Assembly: GCF_000372725.1 (NCBI RefSeq)
Contig: NW_005202368.1
Coordinates: 92,045 to 156,044, forward strand
DNA from: Emiliania huxleyi CCMP1516
Taxonomy: Eukaryota; Haptophyta; Isochrysidales; Noelaerhabdaceae
Direction of reading: 5' to 3'
Length of the DNA stretch: 64,000 nucleotides
In this document: positions 9,804 through 19,724 of the stretch, piece by piece
Position numbering within the stretch: position 1 is the first letter of the stretch
Layout of the letters: each line of letters starts with the position of its first letter
The notes under the pieces: generated by a model
Told to the model about the DNA's origin: nothing
Seen by the model: only the letters and a program-made list of their open reading frames with translations
The model's database searches: none
Position numbers and translations under genes: made by a program

Positions 9804-9988
9804 CCAGCGGTAGCTCGCTGCGCGCTGGCCTGCGCGCGCCGCCTCGCTCGCGAGTTCGTGTCGCGCGCCCATCTACCCCATCTAGCTAATCCAGCACAGA
9901 CGCAACGCCACCGAGCGCCAGCGGTCAGCTCGCTGTGCGCGCCGGCCTGCACGCGCCGCCTCGCTCGCGAATTCGTGTCGCGCGCCAC
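9804..9988 (+). repeat. Two-copy direct repeat (about 70 bp)
   Basis: Copies at about 9804-9870 and 9917-9988 share CCAGCGGT, then GCGCCGCCTCGCTCGCGA and TTCGTGTCGCGCGCC. The second copy abuts the 3' end of the ABM-like gene, so a duplication of its 3' flank is likely. Confidence 0.6.
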
Positions 9989-9996
9989 CGCTCCGC

Positions 9997-10773
9997 TCAG
10001 CGCATTGAGCGGATCACGTCCGCCATCATGCACGTGGCGACCGAGTGCTTCTCGACGACCGCCTGGAAGCGCGCGAAGAGCGGCGCGTTCGCCTGGCCGG
10101 CCGCCATGTGCGCGTCGCAGCCCTCCTGCCCCTTGTAGATCTCGGTGAGCGAGAATTGCACCTTGGGCTCACTCCCCTTGGAGGGGTCGAAGGGGTCCTT
10201 GAACTGCGCACTCTTCGTCCACACAAAGTAGAGCGGCGAAGGCTCAGCACCGCTGCCGTTGGGCGTGTGCGTCTCCTCCATAAAGGCGGCGTGGTCGGCG
10301 GCGAAAGCGTCCATCTCCTTCTCGGCGTCGGAGCCCTCGTCGACGTTGAAGTGCAGCTGGAACATCTTCTTGTCGCAGTCGACCGCTGCCATTCCCTCCA
10401 CCATCGAATCCTTCATCGTGTGGATGACCGGCGCGAATGTCACCCACGAGTTGGCGTGCTTGCCGACGATGGCGCCAAACTCCTCAAGGAGCTGTGGCGC
10501 CTTCGCCGAAGCAACGACGAGGTGCTCGGTGCATCCCTTCGCGCCACGGTAGCACTCGTGCAGCCCGTACAGCGTGCTCTCCTCACCAGCCGACTTGCAC
10601 CACGTGAACACCATTGCGTGAGGCTCGGAGTCGCCGCCCGGCTGGTGCGTCTCGCGCATGAACGCCTCGTGCTTTGCCAGCAGCTGCTCGAACACGCCCA
10701 CCTCCGCGTTGGGTACCTTACACGTGATCGCGTGCACCTGGCAGCCCGGCTTGAGCGCACCCGTTGATGACAT
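9997..10773 (-). CDS. Tandem ABM-like (dimeric alpha-beta barrel) protein
   Basis: Intronless, 258 residues. Two similar halves. Half 1 (about residues 11-110) has VFEQLLAKHEAFMRETHQPG, MVFTWCKSA, LYGLHECYRGAKGCTEHL and FGAIVGKHA. Half 2 (about 135-250) has MDAFAADHAAFMEETHTPNG, LYFVWTKSA, QFSLTEIYKGQEGCDAHM and FQAVVEKHS. The pattern (helix, FMxETH, Y/VW, E-x-Y-xGxxGCxxH) matches the antibiotic biosynthesis monooxygenase-like ferredoxin fold, here fused in tandem so one chain could form the barrel. Substrate unknown; many relatives act on quinones or heme-like compounds. Confidence 0.65.
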   Translation of the reverse strand: MSSTGALKPGCQVHAITCKVPNAEVGVFEQLLAKHEAFMRETHQPGGDSEPHAMVFTWCKSAGEESTLYGLHECYRGAKGCTEHLVVASAKAPQLLEEFGAIVGKHANSWVTFAPVIHTMKDSMVEGMAAVDCDKKMFQLHFNVDEGSDAEKEMDAFAADHAAFMEETHTPNGSGAEPSPLYFVWTKSAQFKDPFDPSKGSEPKVQFSLTEIYKGQEGCDAHMAAGQANAPLFARFQAVVEKHSVATCMMADVIRSMR

Positions 10774-11270
10774 GGGGCTGTACCCGGCGCTTTCGGAGTA
10801 CCGTCGGCTAAGGCCGCGGCGGATTTTTTCTTTTTTCTTCGCTTTTTTCTCACAGGATTTTCCTGTGAAGAGAGACGTAGAGAAACAGATCTTTCAAACT
10901 CGGTGTCGAACCACCAGCCCGACGCTCACTACAAGTGAGGGTACCCCCCGCAAAACTGTTCACAGTCATGTCATCAATCCACAATCGGTGCGGGATACCT
11001 TTTTAGCTTTTCACGACATGCATAACGATTAACGTACCGCTAGCCCGGGCGCGGCCCACCATCTCCGCACCCACGGCAGACCGCGGCCGCGCCCTGGTCC
11101 CATGTCCCAACGTGTGCAGCTATTGTGCAGGGACCGGGAGTGCCCCCGTCTCGCCGATCGGGCGTGGCGACGCGACGTCCGACGCCGCCCGCGAGCGCGC
11201 GATACGGCCCCTCCGCCATCGCCGCCCTCGGCGCTACGCCACCACCTGTTTCGCCAACCTCCTCCCAGCC
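10774..11270. other. Intergenic region
   Basis: Between the ABM-like gene start and the 3' end of the CW gene. Holds a pyrimidine-rich stretch at 10825-10852 followed by a short inverted repeat (CACAGGA / TCCTGTG) near 10851-10868. No gene supported. Confidence 0.45.
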
Positions 11271-14200
11271 TCACAGCCTCCAGATCTTGTTGAGAGTGTC
11301 TGCGTGCAGCTGAAGGCAGACTTCCTTGCCGACCTGGCCGTGCTTGGTGGCGAAGGGCGACTCGAGGATCTCGGCCCACCTGAGAGAGGGGGGGCGGAGT
11401 CTGGGGGAGGGCAAGAGTGGAGAGGGGGCAAGCGGAGGGAGCGGAGGCGAGGAGGCGAGGCGAGGGCAGGGAAGGGGAGGGAAGCACGCCAGAAGGTGCG
11501 CCGAAGCTCGTCGTCCTTGCGCGCCTCCTCGCGCTTGCGGCGCGAGTACTCGGCCGACGTCTCGGACGAGTCGTACGTGCGCACCTGCCGAGGTGCGCAG
11601 AGGTGCGCCGAGGTCTATTGCCGAGGTCTATTGCCGAAGTCTAGCCGAGGTCTATGCCGAAGTCCGTGCCGAGGTGCGCCGAGGCGCGGCGTCTCGGACA
11701 GTGCCGACGCACCGGAGCAGGCGCGCGCCGGCTCCGCGACTTGGCTGCCGAGACCTGTTCAGGGCTGCGGGTGTGAAGAGACGCCATTCTCGTCGACCAT
11801 CTCGACCGCCGCCACCGCCGACGCCTCCTCCTCCTCGCTCTCGGCGCCAGAAGCGCTGCGACGGCCGGGCTCGGCACTGGCCGTCCCCTCGCCCCCCTCG
11901 CCGCCGCCGGCCTCGCCGCCGACATGGCAGGCAGGCGGCCTCAGGCGCGCAAAGTTTCGCGCCTGTTGTCCGCCGCCCGCTCCACCTCCGTCACCGCCGC
12001 CGCTATCGCCGCCGCCGCTGTCGCCGCCGCTGTCGCCGCCGCCGCTGCCGCCGCTGCCGCTGCCGCCGACAGCCGCCGTCGCCTCGAGCCGCAGCCTCTC
12101 CTGCTCGAGGTGCTTGCGCAGCGTGTGCCACTCTCCCTCCCTCCTCTCGCCAGCCACGCGCACCAGCGCCAGAGGGGACCAGTGCACGCCGTCGAGCGCA
12201 AACTGCACGACGCTCCCCGCCGCCAGCGGCTTCGCCGCCTCCCCCCCCTCCTCCCCCTCCCCCTCCTCCTCCTCCTCCTCCCCCTCCCCCTCCTCCTCCG
12301 CCCCTTCGTCCGCCTCCTCCGCCTCCGGCTCTGGCGCGGGCGGCTGCTCGTCGTGCTCGAAGCACCTGCTCTCACGGCGGCGGCCGTGTGTGAGGGGACG
12401 CCGCACCCGGCGAAGGGAGTGGCGAGCCGTCACGCCCGGAGCGGCACCAGGGCGACTTGTGGCTGAGGCGCACAGACTCAGGCAATCTCGGGCGATCTCG
12501 GGCGATCTCGGGCGATCTCGGCGGTCTCTCCGCGCCAGAGCGACTTGTGGTTGAGCGCGGTCAGGCGCAGCACGAGCCATGCGGCGGGAGAGGCGGCGCC
12601 CTCGCCGCCGCCCTCCGAGACCGCCTCCACCTCCACCATCCGGTAGAGCTTGCGCTCGCTCTGGTCCTCGCAGCTCTGCACGCGCAGCGCGCGAGAGAGG
12701 GCGGTGCACGGCTCCGCCTTGTACATCTCCACCTACCAATGACTCACGACTCGTTCATTCGTTGTGAAGTGAGCGGTGCCTTGCTTCGCCTCGCACATCT
12801 CACCGGCTTGCGCGCGCGCTTTGCGCGCGGCGCCGCCGCCTCCTCCTCCTCCCTCGCGCCGCCTCCGGCAGCGCCAGCCTCGCCCTCCTGCTGCAGGCGC
12901 TGCTTGTGTCCCGCCCACTGCGCCTCCGTCGGCATGCGCCGCACCGTCGCGCGCCGCCAGCGGCCGTCGACGAGCAGGCGGAGGCGGTCGCCCGTCGCGG
13001 GCTCCTCGCGCTTCCAGTCCTCCTCGGGCAGGGAGCAGGAGTTGTACTTGTCCCACGTGTTGTAGTGGCAGTAGAACTCGCGCCGCCACGCCGTCACGCC
13101 GCGGGGCAGCCGCCTCCACGCGCCGCAACTCTCGCATTGCAGCCGGTCGACGCCGGTGTAGCCGTCGCGGTTCCGCTGCACCCACCGCTTGTTGCACGCG
13201 TGCGACGTGGGGCAGAACCAGTTCTTGATCGCCGAGAGCACGACGACGTTCTGGCGGCAGTCGGCAGAGAGGCGCCACAGGGAGTGCTTCTCTCGGTTCC
13301 GCCGGATAATGCCTATTGGACGCGTGTCTCGGAGCTGTCCTGCACAGTGTCCTGGGCACGTGCTTCTCTCTGCTCCGGCAGAGGGTTGCCGCGAAACTCG
13401 TCCTTCCAGCGGCCGGCGACGGTGCACTCGTAGAACATGTGCGTGACGCCCGAGGCGGCGAGGGTGGCGCCGAGGCGGACGCACTGCTCCTCGGAGAAGC
13501 GCAGCTCGCCGAGGTTGATGGACCAGACGGGGCACTTGCGCAGCAGGTCGCAGAGCGCAGCGAAGAGCCACGGCTTGGTCTGCAGAGAAGGAGGGGAGGC
13601 GAGGCGAGGCGAAGGCGAGGTGGGGGGCGAGGAGCGGAGGCGGGGACAGGCGCCATGCGGTAGTGGGCAGCTTGGAGGGTTGGGGAGGAGGGGAGGAGGG
13701 GAGGAGGGAGGAGGTGGGAGGAGGAGGGAGGCGGCGATGCAGATGACCGAGGGGTGGCAGGAGGGGAGCTCCGGCGGCGCGGGTTGCCTGCAGAGGAACC
13801 GCTCCCTGCAGGAAGACGACCTGCGGCGAGGGCGGGGGCGATCGGGAAGAGGGCGGGGGTGCGGAGGCTCTTTTCTGCTCTCTCTCGCTGCGTCCCGCCT
13901 CGCGGCGTCTCGCTGCGGCCAGGACGGCCGTGGCTAGGCAAGGCCCTCCTCGCCCGCACGCCCACCTCGTCCGCCAGGGGAGGAGCCGCACGAGCACTAG
14001 GCGCGAGGGCTGCGGCGTGCCTGGACGGGCGTGTTGTGGGCGATGAGCTCGGTGAGGAGGAGCTCGACCTGGCGGGCGTCCTTCTTGTCGATCAGCTCGT
14101 CGCTGTGCAGCACGGCCGGCCGCAGCTGCACAAACTCCTGCACCCGCTTGGCGACGCTCGGCGGCACGCGCGGCGGCGCAAAGTCGCACACCCAGCCGCC

Positions 14201-14335
14201 GTGCGCGAGGGAGAGCTCACGCCGCGCTTGCTCCTCCTCGTCGCGGGCGCGGAGGTCCTGCTCGTCCTCGAGCAGCGTGTCGCGGCAGAAGAACTTGCAG
14301 CGGGGGCAGGCGGAGGCCGCTTTCTGCGGCGGCAT
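11271..14335 (-). CDS. CW-type zinc finger chromatin protein (multi-exon)
   Basis: Several exons, approximate joins. Exon A (14335 to about 14020): MPPQKAASACPRCKFFCRD, then VQEFVQLRPAVLHSDELI. Exon B (about 13830-13730): CRERFLCRQPAPPELPSC. Exon C (about 13585-13400): TKPWLFAALCDLLRKCP, INLGELRFSEEQCVRLGA, VTHMFYECTVAGRWKDEFRG. Exon D (about 13315-12780): IIRRNREKHSLWRLSADCR, then a CW domain, DRLQCESCGAWRRLP, with further Cys in FYCHYNTWDKYNSCSLPEEDW. Then comes a basic Lys/Arg stretch. Later exons: VEMYKAEPCTALSRALRVQ (about 12732-12540), an acidic run with AAGSVVQFALDGVHWSPLA (about 12360-11770), and a terminal exon WAEILESPFATKHGQVG to the stop at 11271. CW domains read histone H3K4 methylation. 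The introns at 12450-12560 and 11585-11700 carry repeat arrays. Confidence 0.6.
11585..11700. repeat. Intron-borne GCCGAGGTCTATT-type array
   Basis: About nine degenerate units of GCCGAGGT / GCCGAAGTC inside an intron of the CW gene, just upstream of the RTYDSSETSAEYSRRKREEA exon. Resembles other CGAG-rich intron arrays in this window. Confidence 0.6.
12440..12562. repeat. Intron array of GGCGATCTCG flanked by exon duplication
   Basis: Four units of GGCGATCTCG (12481-12522) sit between two diverged copies of GAGCGACTTGTGGTTGAG-like sequence (about 12445-12470 and 12534-12560), on the minus strand the LNHKSLWR and LSHKSPWC peptides. Fits an intron lying within a tandem exon duplication. Confidence 0.6.
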
Positions 14336-14525
14336 CGGCCGGCTTGCTGGGATGTGGCGCCGACGGGTGCGATCTCGCCGCCGGCTTGCGGTGGTGAGCG
14401 AGGAGAGAAGCGCCGACGGGTGCGAGCGAAAGCGCGCGCACTCACGGGCGTTTTCACAGCCGCCGCCCCCCCGAGCATCGAAGCTCTACCAACAATTTTC
14501 CTCGGACAGCCAAAAAGACAGTCCC

Positions 14526-16100
14526 TCAGGTTGCCGGTGGGTCGTGGTCTGAGCGAACGGCCACCGGAGCCGAAAGCGGCGTGAGCCGCAGGAGCAAGCC
14601 GTCGAGCGGCTGGAGCGTCACGTTCAGGGCCTCCTTGGGCTCGGTGCTGCCGGCCGACAGGCTGAAGTCGCGCAGCACGTGCGCGAGCAGTGAGAGCACC
14701 TGCGCCTCTGCCAGCCGGTAGCCGACGCAGAGGCGCGGTCCTACGCCGAAGGCGACGATGGTGGCGCCGTGCGCACCGTACTCGCCGCGGCCGAAGCGGC
14801 TCGGGTCGAAGCGCGCCGGCTCGGGGAAGAGGGACGCGTCCTCACAGATCGCGATCTTGTTCTGCACGATGCGCGTGCCCTTTGCCACCGAGTAGCCGTG
14901 GATGGTCGCGCGTGACGGAGCGAGCCGCGGCACGAGCGGCACCGTCGGGCGCAGCCGCAGCGCCTCGAACATGACGCCCTGAAGCAGCGAGCACTTGTAG
15001 AGGTCGGCGAGGCTGGCGCGGCGCAGGTCGAGGGCGGCCACTTCGGCGCGAACCTGCTCCTGCTCGCGCGGGTGAGTGGCGAGCAGATGCAGCGCCCAGG
15101 TCGCCGTGTTGCTCGACGTCTCGTGCCCCGCGAGCAGCAGCCCGGTCATCTCGTCGGCGACTGCGGACGGCGTGAGCGCCGAGCCCCCGCTCTCGGCACA
15201 CTTGGCGAGCTTCGCCGCCAGGCTGCCCGACGCCTCGCTGCTCCCCGCCGCCGCTCGCTGCAGGATGGCCTCCGCCGTCGAGCGATAGAGCTGCAACGCA
15301 CCCTTGAAGGCGCGCGTCTTCGCACGCTGCAGCGGCGCGAGCTTGCCCAGGAGGAAGCGACGAGTGAGCTCCTGCAGAATGACCTTGGCGGCGGCGGCGT
15401 ACGGGCTCTGGCGCTCCTCGCTAGCCGACGCAAGGGCGCCGAAGTCGTGCGCACACGCCACATGGCCAAAGATGTCGAGCGACCAGCTGCTCAGCGTCTC
15501 GTGTACGTCCTGCTCGGGCACTTCGTGCTCACAGGACGCGCGCGTGCGCCACAGCTCGCACAGCTCGAGACTCTTGGCGTGCACGAGCGGGAGGAACGAG
15601 TCGATCGAGGAGGTCGAGAAGAGAGGGGCGACCAGCCTGCGCTGCATGGCCCAGTCTGGGCCCATCGGCAGTGCCAGCAACGACCTGGGCGCCACGGCGG
15701 CAAAGGCGGAGCGGTCTGAGTCGGCCTTGCGATACCAGCCGGGCACGTCTTTGACATACACCGCACCCGACTTCCCAAAGAAGCCGAGGAGCCGGAAGGC
15801 GGAGCCCAACAATGCGTGCTGGCGAGCGTAGAAACGGTGGCGCTCGTTGATGTTTAGGCGCCCGTCGAGGATGTGCCCAACCAGCAACGTCCGAAACCTC
15901 AGGTGCGGCATAGGCATCGTCGTGAGGTGAGCTCGAACGACGAGCAGTGCAGGCAGCAGCAGGACTGCCGACGTGACGATCACTATGAAGAGGTGCACGT
16001 CGCTTACGGACGGCGGCGGCGGCGGTGGCGGTGGCGGCAGCGGTGCCACGTCTCGTCGCTTGTAGAAGGATGCCGCCGCTATGAGTAGCGTAGTCGGCAT
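14526..16100 (-). CDS. Cytochrome P450
   Basis: Intronless, 524 residues from MPTTLLIAAAS (16100). After a poly-Pro stretch comes an N-terminal membrane anchor (LFIVIVTSAVLLLPALLVV). P450 signatures appear in order: the C-helix region PDWAMQRRLVAPLF (W..xR), the I-helix AGHETSSNT with the proton-relay AGxET, the K-helix EALRLRP (ExxR), a PERF-like FDPSRF, and the heme loop AFGVGPRLCVG with the Cys thiolate ligand. All catalytic elements look intact. It should be an ER-bound monooxygenase; overall order resembles CYP4/CYP97-like clans, but the substrate cannot be told. Frame upstream of 16100 to 16415 is probably leader. Confidence 0.9.
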   Translation of the reverse strand: MPTTLLIAAASFYKRRDVAPLPPPPPPPPPSVSDVHLFIVIVTSAVLLLPALLVVRAHLTTMPMPHLRFRTLLVGHILDGRLNINERHRFYARQHALLGSAFRLLGFFGKSGAVYVKDVPGWYRKADSDRSAFAAVAPRSLLALPMGPDWAMQRRLVAPLFSTSSIDSFLPLVHAKSLELCELWRTRASCEHEVPEQDVHETLSSWSLDIFGHVACAHDFGALASASEERQSPYAAAAKVILQELTRRFLLGKLAPLQRAKTRAFKGALQLYRSTAEAILQRAAAGSSEASGSLAAKLAKCAESGGSALTPSAVADEMTGLLLAGHETSSNTATWALHLLATHPREQEQVRAEVAALDLRRASLADLYKCSLLQGVMFEALRLRPTVPLVPRLAPSRATIHGYSVAKGTRIVQNKIAICEDASLFPEPARFDPSRFGRGEYGAHGATIVAFGVGPRLCVGYRLAEAQVLSLLAHVLRDFSLSAGSTEPKEALNVTLQPLDGLLLRLTPLSAPVAVRSDHDPPAT

Positions 16101-16439
16101 GAGTGGTCCGGGAGGGGTGGTTGACTTTTCGGCGGCTCTGCCAAAAAAAGGGGCCGCTCTGCAAGGGGCCCCTCCCTCCTCTCGCCCGCCTTCATAGCGC
16201 GAGAGGGTCTCGAAGGAGAGGAGTAGTTGAATTGAGAAATGCGCTCCTCTTGCGAGACAAACAAATCGGCCACGAGGCCTGGGCGGCCGCCGCGCTCGGC
16301 GGCGGCCGCGCCTGACATGCGTGGTGAGGGGGGAGGCGCTGCTCCCTACCCCTCGCTCTCCGGGATGGTGACCACCGCGTGAGCCCGGAACGGCCAGGGC
16401 GCAGTCCCCCCCCACGCGATCGCGTGTCAGGCACCTCCA

Positions 16440-16860
16440 TCAGTAACAGTCCACCTCCTTGTACTCCTCGGCGACGTCGTCGACGCTAGTGGACCCGGCC
16501 TTCCTCGACCACTCGACGGCGTGACCGAAGCAGGCGCGGACGTACAGGCGGTAGCAGTCGGACGACCACCGCCCCATCGTCATGATGTCGATCTGGGAGG
16601 CGCCCGCTTTGAAGAGCGCCGTCGCGCCACCAATGCGCAGCGAGTGGGCGCCGAACTCGGCGGGCGACGCACCGGCGCGCTGCATCAGCCGCTTGATCAT
16701 GTCCCGCACCTGCGCCTCGGTGATGGCGGAGCCATCGGCGTGGCGGAACAGCGGCGTGCGCGTGGCGCGGTCGCCGTACACCGGGTCGACGGTGAGGAGG
16801 TTGCGCAGCTCAGCTGGGGCGTCGATCGATGGCGGCGAATGCGGCGAGCCTCTTGACGCA
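16440..16860 (-). mobile_element. Tyrosine-recombinase element remnant (Crypton/DIRS-type)
   Basis: The C-terminal catalytic part of a tyrosine recombinase. It reads GDRATRTPLFRHADGSAI, then FGAHSLRIGGATALFKAGA (the HxxR box), then MGRWSSDCYRLYVR with the nucleophilic Tyr. Only this partial domain is present and no reverse transcriptase was seen, so the family (Crypton or DIRS-like) is not settled. A fossil fragment; age unknown. Confidence 0.65.
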
Positions 16861-18216
16861 CGCGCGCTCCGTGGGCGTCAAGCTCTGCGCGGCAGCGGCC
16901 GCGGAGAGGGCCTCGTCGCTGCCCTCACCCGATGCGCCCGTCGTGATCTTGATGATCGGCTGCGTAAGGATCGGAGGCGGCACGCCCGGTGGCGGAGTGG
17001 GCGGGGCGAGCCGCTGCTGCTCCTTGGCCATCGCAAATTGGTACATCAGCGAGCACGCTGCGTCCACCGACCAGTCGGTGCGAAGGGCGAGCGACGCGAG
17101 AGAAGCGTCCCGGAGGCTGTCGAGCCCAGTTTCCAGCCATCGCTCGATCGCGTCGCGAAGGACCACCTCACTGGAGCGAATGAAAGTGCACCGCTGCTCA
17201 TCGGGCTCGATCAGAGGGGCGACCCTTTTGGCGAAGTCGCCCCAGTTCTCCCCGCGGATATTGCGCGTGAAGAACTCCGTGCGCGACTTGGGTGCGGGCA
17301 GCGCGGCGACCGGCGTGAAGTCGGGGCCAAGCCTCTCGAGCTGACTCCGAAGCTCGAAGACGGAGTAGGTCGCCTTGTCCCCAACAGCGGCCAACCAGCC
17401 AGAGCCTTCCCAGCCAGAGCCTTCGCCGCCGGAGACTTTGGCCTCGAGAGCTCGGGCGAACGTCTTGACGCGCTCCTCTCCCGAGAGCGAGACCGCGCCC
17501 GCGGCCGGAAGACCGTCTGCTAACTGGAGGATCTCCTCTTGCGAGACGTGGCCTTCGGCGGCGCTGCCTGACTTGGGCAACTTGCGGAAAACAGCCAGAG
17601 CATTGCTCGAGCCGTCGACCTTGACAAGCGTCGCGTTAGAGACGACGTGTGCCTGCGCCGGCTGTAGCATGAGGCTCACCAGCAAGGTGTTGAGGACGAC
17701 CGAGCGTCGGGGCTCGCCCTGCGCTCCGCTCTCCTCGAGCACGTACATGCCCTCGGATGGTCCTTGAATGACGGTGTAAGGCATCTGCGCCTCCTCACCG
17801 CTCTCGAGCGGCACCTTGCCGCTGCCGGTGCGGCCCGCGAGCGAGCCAGCCTCCACTGTCGAAAGGATGCCCGCGTTGGCGAATGCCTCTCCGAGTTGCG
17901 TGGCCCAGCCCGCGGCCAAGTGACCCAACTGTGATGACGACAAACGTTCAAGTGTCTTGACAACCTTCTCTGCCGCATCGGCGGGGCCACCCGAGGCGGT
18001 GCCTCCGTACTGCTGCGACAGCAGGGCGAGAGCGGCCGCCTTGGCCTGGCTCTCGTCGAGTCCCGTCTGCAGCACCTTGACGGTATAGTAATTACGCTCA
18101 CCGGCTTTGACGACAGAGGAACACAACAGGTATTGATCCTTGTCCACGCCATGCACGGCACTGTCCTTGGTGGCCTTAGTAAGCGCCCTTTCCACAAGCG
18201 TCTCAATGGCCGACAT
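16810..18216 (-). CDS. Unknown 468-residue protein next to the recombinase remnant
   Basis: Start chosen at MSAIETLVERALTKATKDSA (18216); the open frame extends 42 codons further upstream. No family recognised. The N-terminal third is a mixed alpha/beta region (YLLCSSVVKAGERNYYTVKV), followed by Ala/Gly-rich helices, VSLMLQPAQAHVVSNATLVK, a block FFTRNIRGENWGDFAKRVAP, and a Pro-rich C-terminus (PPTPPPGVPPPILTQPIIKI). It runs in the same direction as, and slightly overlaps, the recombinase remnant. It may thus be an accessory or structural ORF of the same element, or an unrelated host gene. Codon use is like the neighbours. Confidence 0.5.
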   Translation of the reverse strand: MSAIETLVERALTKATKDSAVHGVDKDQYLLCSSVVKAGERNYYTVKVLQTGLDESQAKAAALALLSQQYGGTASGGPADAAEKVVKTLERLSSSQLGHLAAGWATQLGEAFANAGILSTVEAGSLAGRTGSGKVPLESGEEAQMPYTVIQGPSEGMYVLEESGAQGEPRRSVVLNTLLVSLMLQPAQAHVVSNATLVKVDGSSNALAVFRKLPKSGSAAEGHVSQEEILQLADGLPAAGAVSLSGEERVKTFARALEAKVSGGEGSGWEGSGWLAAVGDKATYSVFELRSQLERLGPDFTPVAALPAPKSRTEFFTRNIRGENWGDFAKRVAPLIEPDEQRCTFIRSSEVVLRDAIERWLETGLDSLRDASLASLALRTDWSVDAACSLMYQFAMAKEQQRLAPPTPPPGVPPPILTQPIIKITTGASGEGSDEALSAAAAAQSLTPTERACVKRLAAFAAIDRRPS

Positions 18217-18776
18217 CAGCGACCGGCGACAGAGATCAAAGGGCGGGAGCACAGTGGCGTGGACGAGAACGCGCGTGCGCAAACAAGCGGACGCGCGATC
18301 CTGAAACGTCGTCCTTGGCCACGTGCCCCGCTGGCAAACCAAGAGAGGGTGGATAGAGATGGGCGCCTCAGGCGACCGCTCGTCCTGCCCCTCCCCTCAG
18401 CAGAGCGGGCGAGAATGCTAAAGCATTCACGCCACCGCCGGAACGCGGCCGAGATGTGTTTGCGACTTCGAAAATGAGGACGTTGTGTGAGGATAACCCT
18501 TGCGCAACCGAGACCCTTGCCAAGGGCAACCGAGAAGCAGCGTTCACAGAAAACAAACATCACGCTCTCCACGCTGGCGAGGTACTTCCAGCCTGCTGTG
18601 GGAACAGCTGACGCAGTCTCGCCGAGGCTCGCCCCAGCACGGGTTCCCTCGCCCCCCCGAAGGGGGGACCCGTGAGGGGGGACCCGTGACACATCGCCCG
18701 CATCGAGTACTCGCCAGCCACCACGTGTGCCCCGGCGCAGAGAGCACGGCAGCGGCGCCAGTCCAGGTAGCACCGA
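18217..18776. other. Intergenic region, divergent promoters
   Basis: Separates the unknown minus-strand ORF from the plus-strand ER protein gene. A two-copy GGGGGGACCCGTGA repeat lies at 18661-18690. No gene supported. Confidence 0.45.
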
Positions 18777-19724
18777 ATGTCGCCGGCCTATCGCTCGCTC
18801 TTGCTCTCCTGCCTGCTGTTTCTCGCCTCCGCACAGGAGCCGGATCTCTCTTCTCTCATGGGAGGCATGGGCGGCATGGGCGGCATGGGCGGCGGCGACA
18901 TGGGCGGAATGGGCGACATGATGGGCGGGATGGGCGGGATGGGCGGGATGGGCGGGATGGGCGGGATGGGCGGCGGCCCTCCTCCAAAGCCGGAGCCCCG
19001 AATGGAGGATGTGCCGCTGATTCAGTGCGCCGCGTGCAAGGCGACGGTGCGTCGCGCGTTTCACGTCGCCAAGACGCTCCGCGCCGGCGGCAAGGGTGCG
19101 TCAAGAGCTGTCGTTTACGCAGCACTCGTCCAGAGGTCCGAGACAGGTCCGAGACATGTCCTTGTAGGTGCGTCGGAGATGTCGCTGCTCACCGCGATCG
19201 CACCGCTCTGCGACACGAGCGCCGAGGCCGGCGAGTGGCTCCACGACTATGATATGCAGGAGCAGACCGACGGGACGGTCGCGCTGAAGCGCATGAGCTC
19301 GCATGGCGAGTGCGGCGTCGAGTGCATTGGACCGCGGCACCTGTGAGTTGGACGGCGTCTCTTCACACCGGCAGCTGCGTGCAGGTGCGGCGTCGAGTGC
19401 GCGACGGCCGGCGCGGCGTGCCAGCGTGTGCTGGACGATGTGGATTCGGAGCTGGCGGAGAAGCTCTTTGGGGACGCCTACTCGTCGCACGACACCCTCG
19501 TCGCCGAGGTGTGCGGCTCCCCAACGGCGGGCGCCGGCCTCGCGAAGCTCTCGGGCAACTGCGGGCAGCCGCAGCCTGTTGCGCCACCAAACAGGCCTGT
19601 GGGCGAAGAGTTCCTTCGGCGGGCGAAGGAGGCGCCGCCGCCGCCGCCGGAGAAGAAGAAGGCCAAGAAGAAGAAGAAGAAGAAGAAGAAGAAGGAAACG
19701 TCGGCGGACAAGTCGGAGCTGTAA
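18777..19724 (+). CDS. ER-resident Met/Gly-rich protein with CxxC domain and KSEL tail
   Basis: Three exons (18777-19095, 19168-19309, 19385-19724) give 266 residues. A signal peptide (SLLLSCLLFLASAQ) is followed by a GGM-repeat tract (residues about 28-65), then CAACKATVRRAFHVAKTLR and GASEMSLLTAIAPLCD, CGVECATAGAACQRVLDDVDSELAEKLF, VAEVCG and SGNCG. A Lys-rich tail ends in KSEL, a KDEL-type ER retrieval signal. The cysteine pattern (CxxC, then four spaced Cys) recalls the saposin-like Canopy/DUF3456 family of ER folding helpers; that match is tentative. Both introns (72 and 75 nt, GT-AG) have the same sequence at both ends: GGTGCGTC for the first and GTGCGGCGTCGAGTGC for the second. Intron 1 is in frame and stop-free. 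Confidence 0.75.

Noticed and set aside
11112-12554. 480-codon plus-strand frame
   Set aside because: Pro/Ser-rich shadow opposite the CW gene; the minus strand has the recognisable peptides and the terminal exon.
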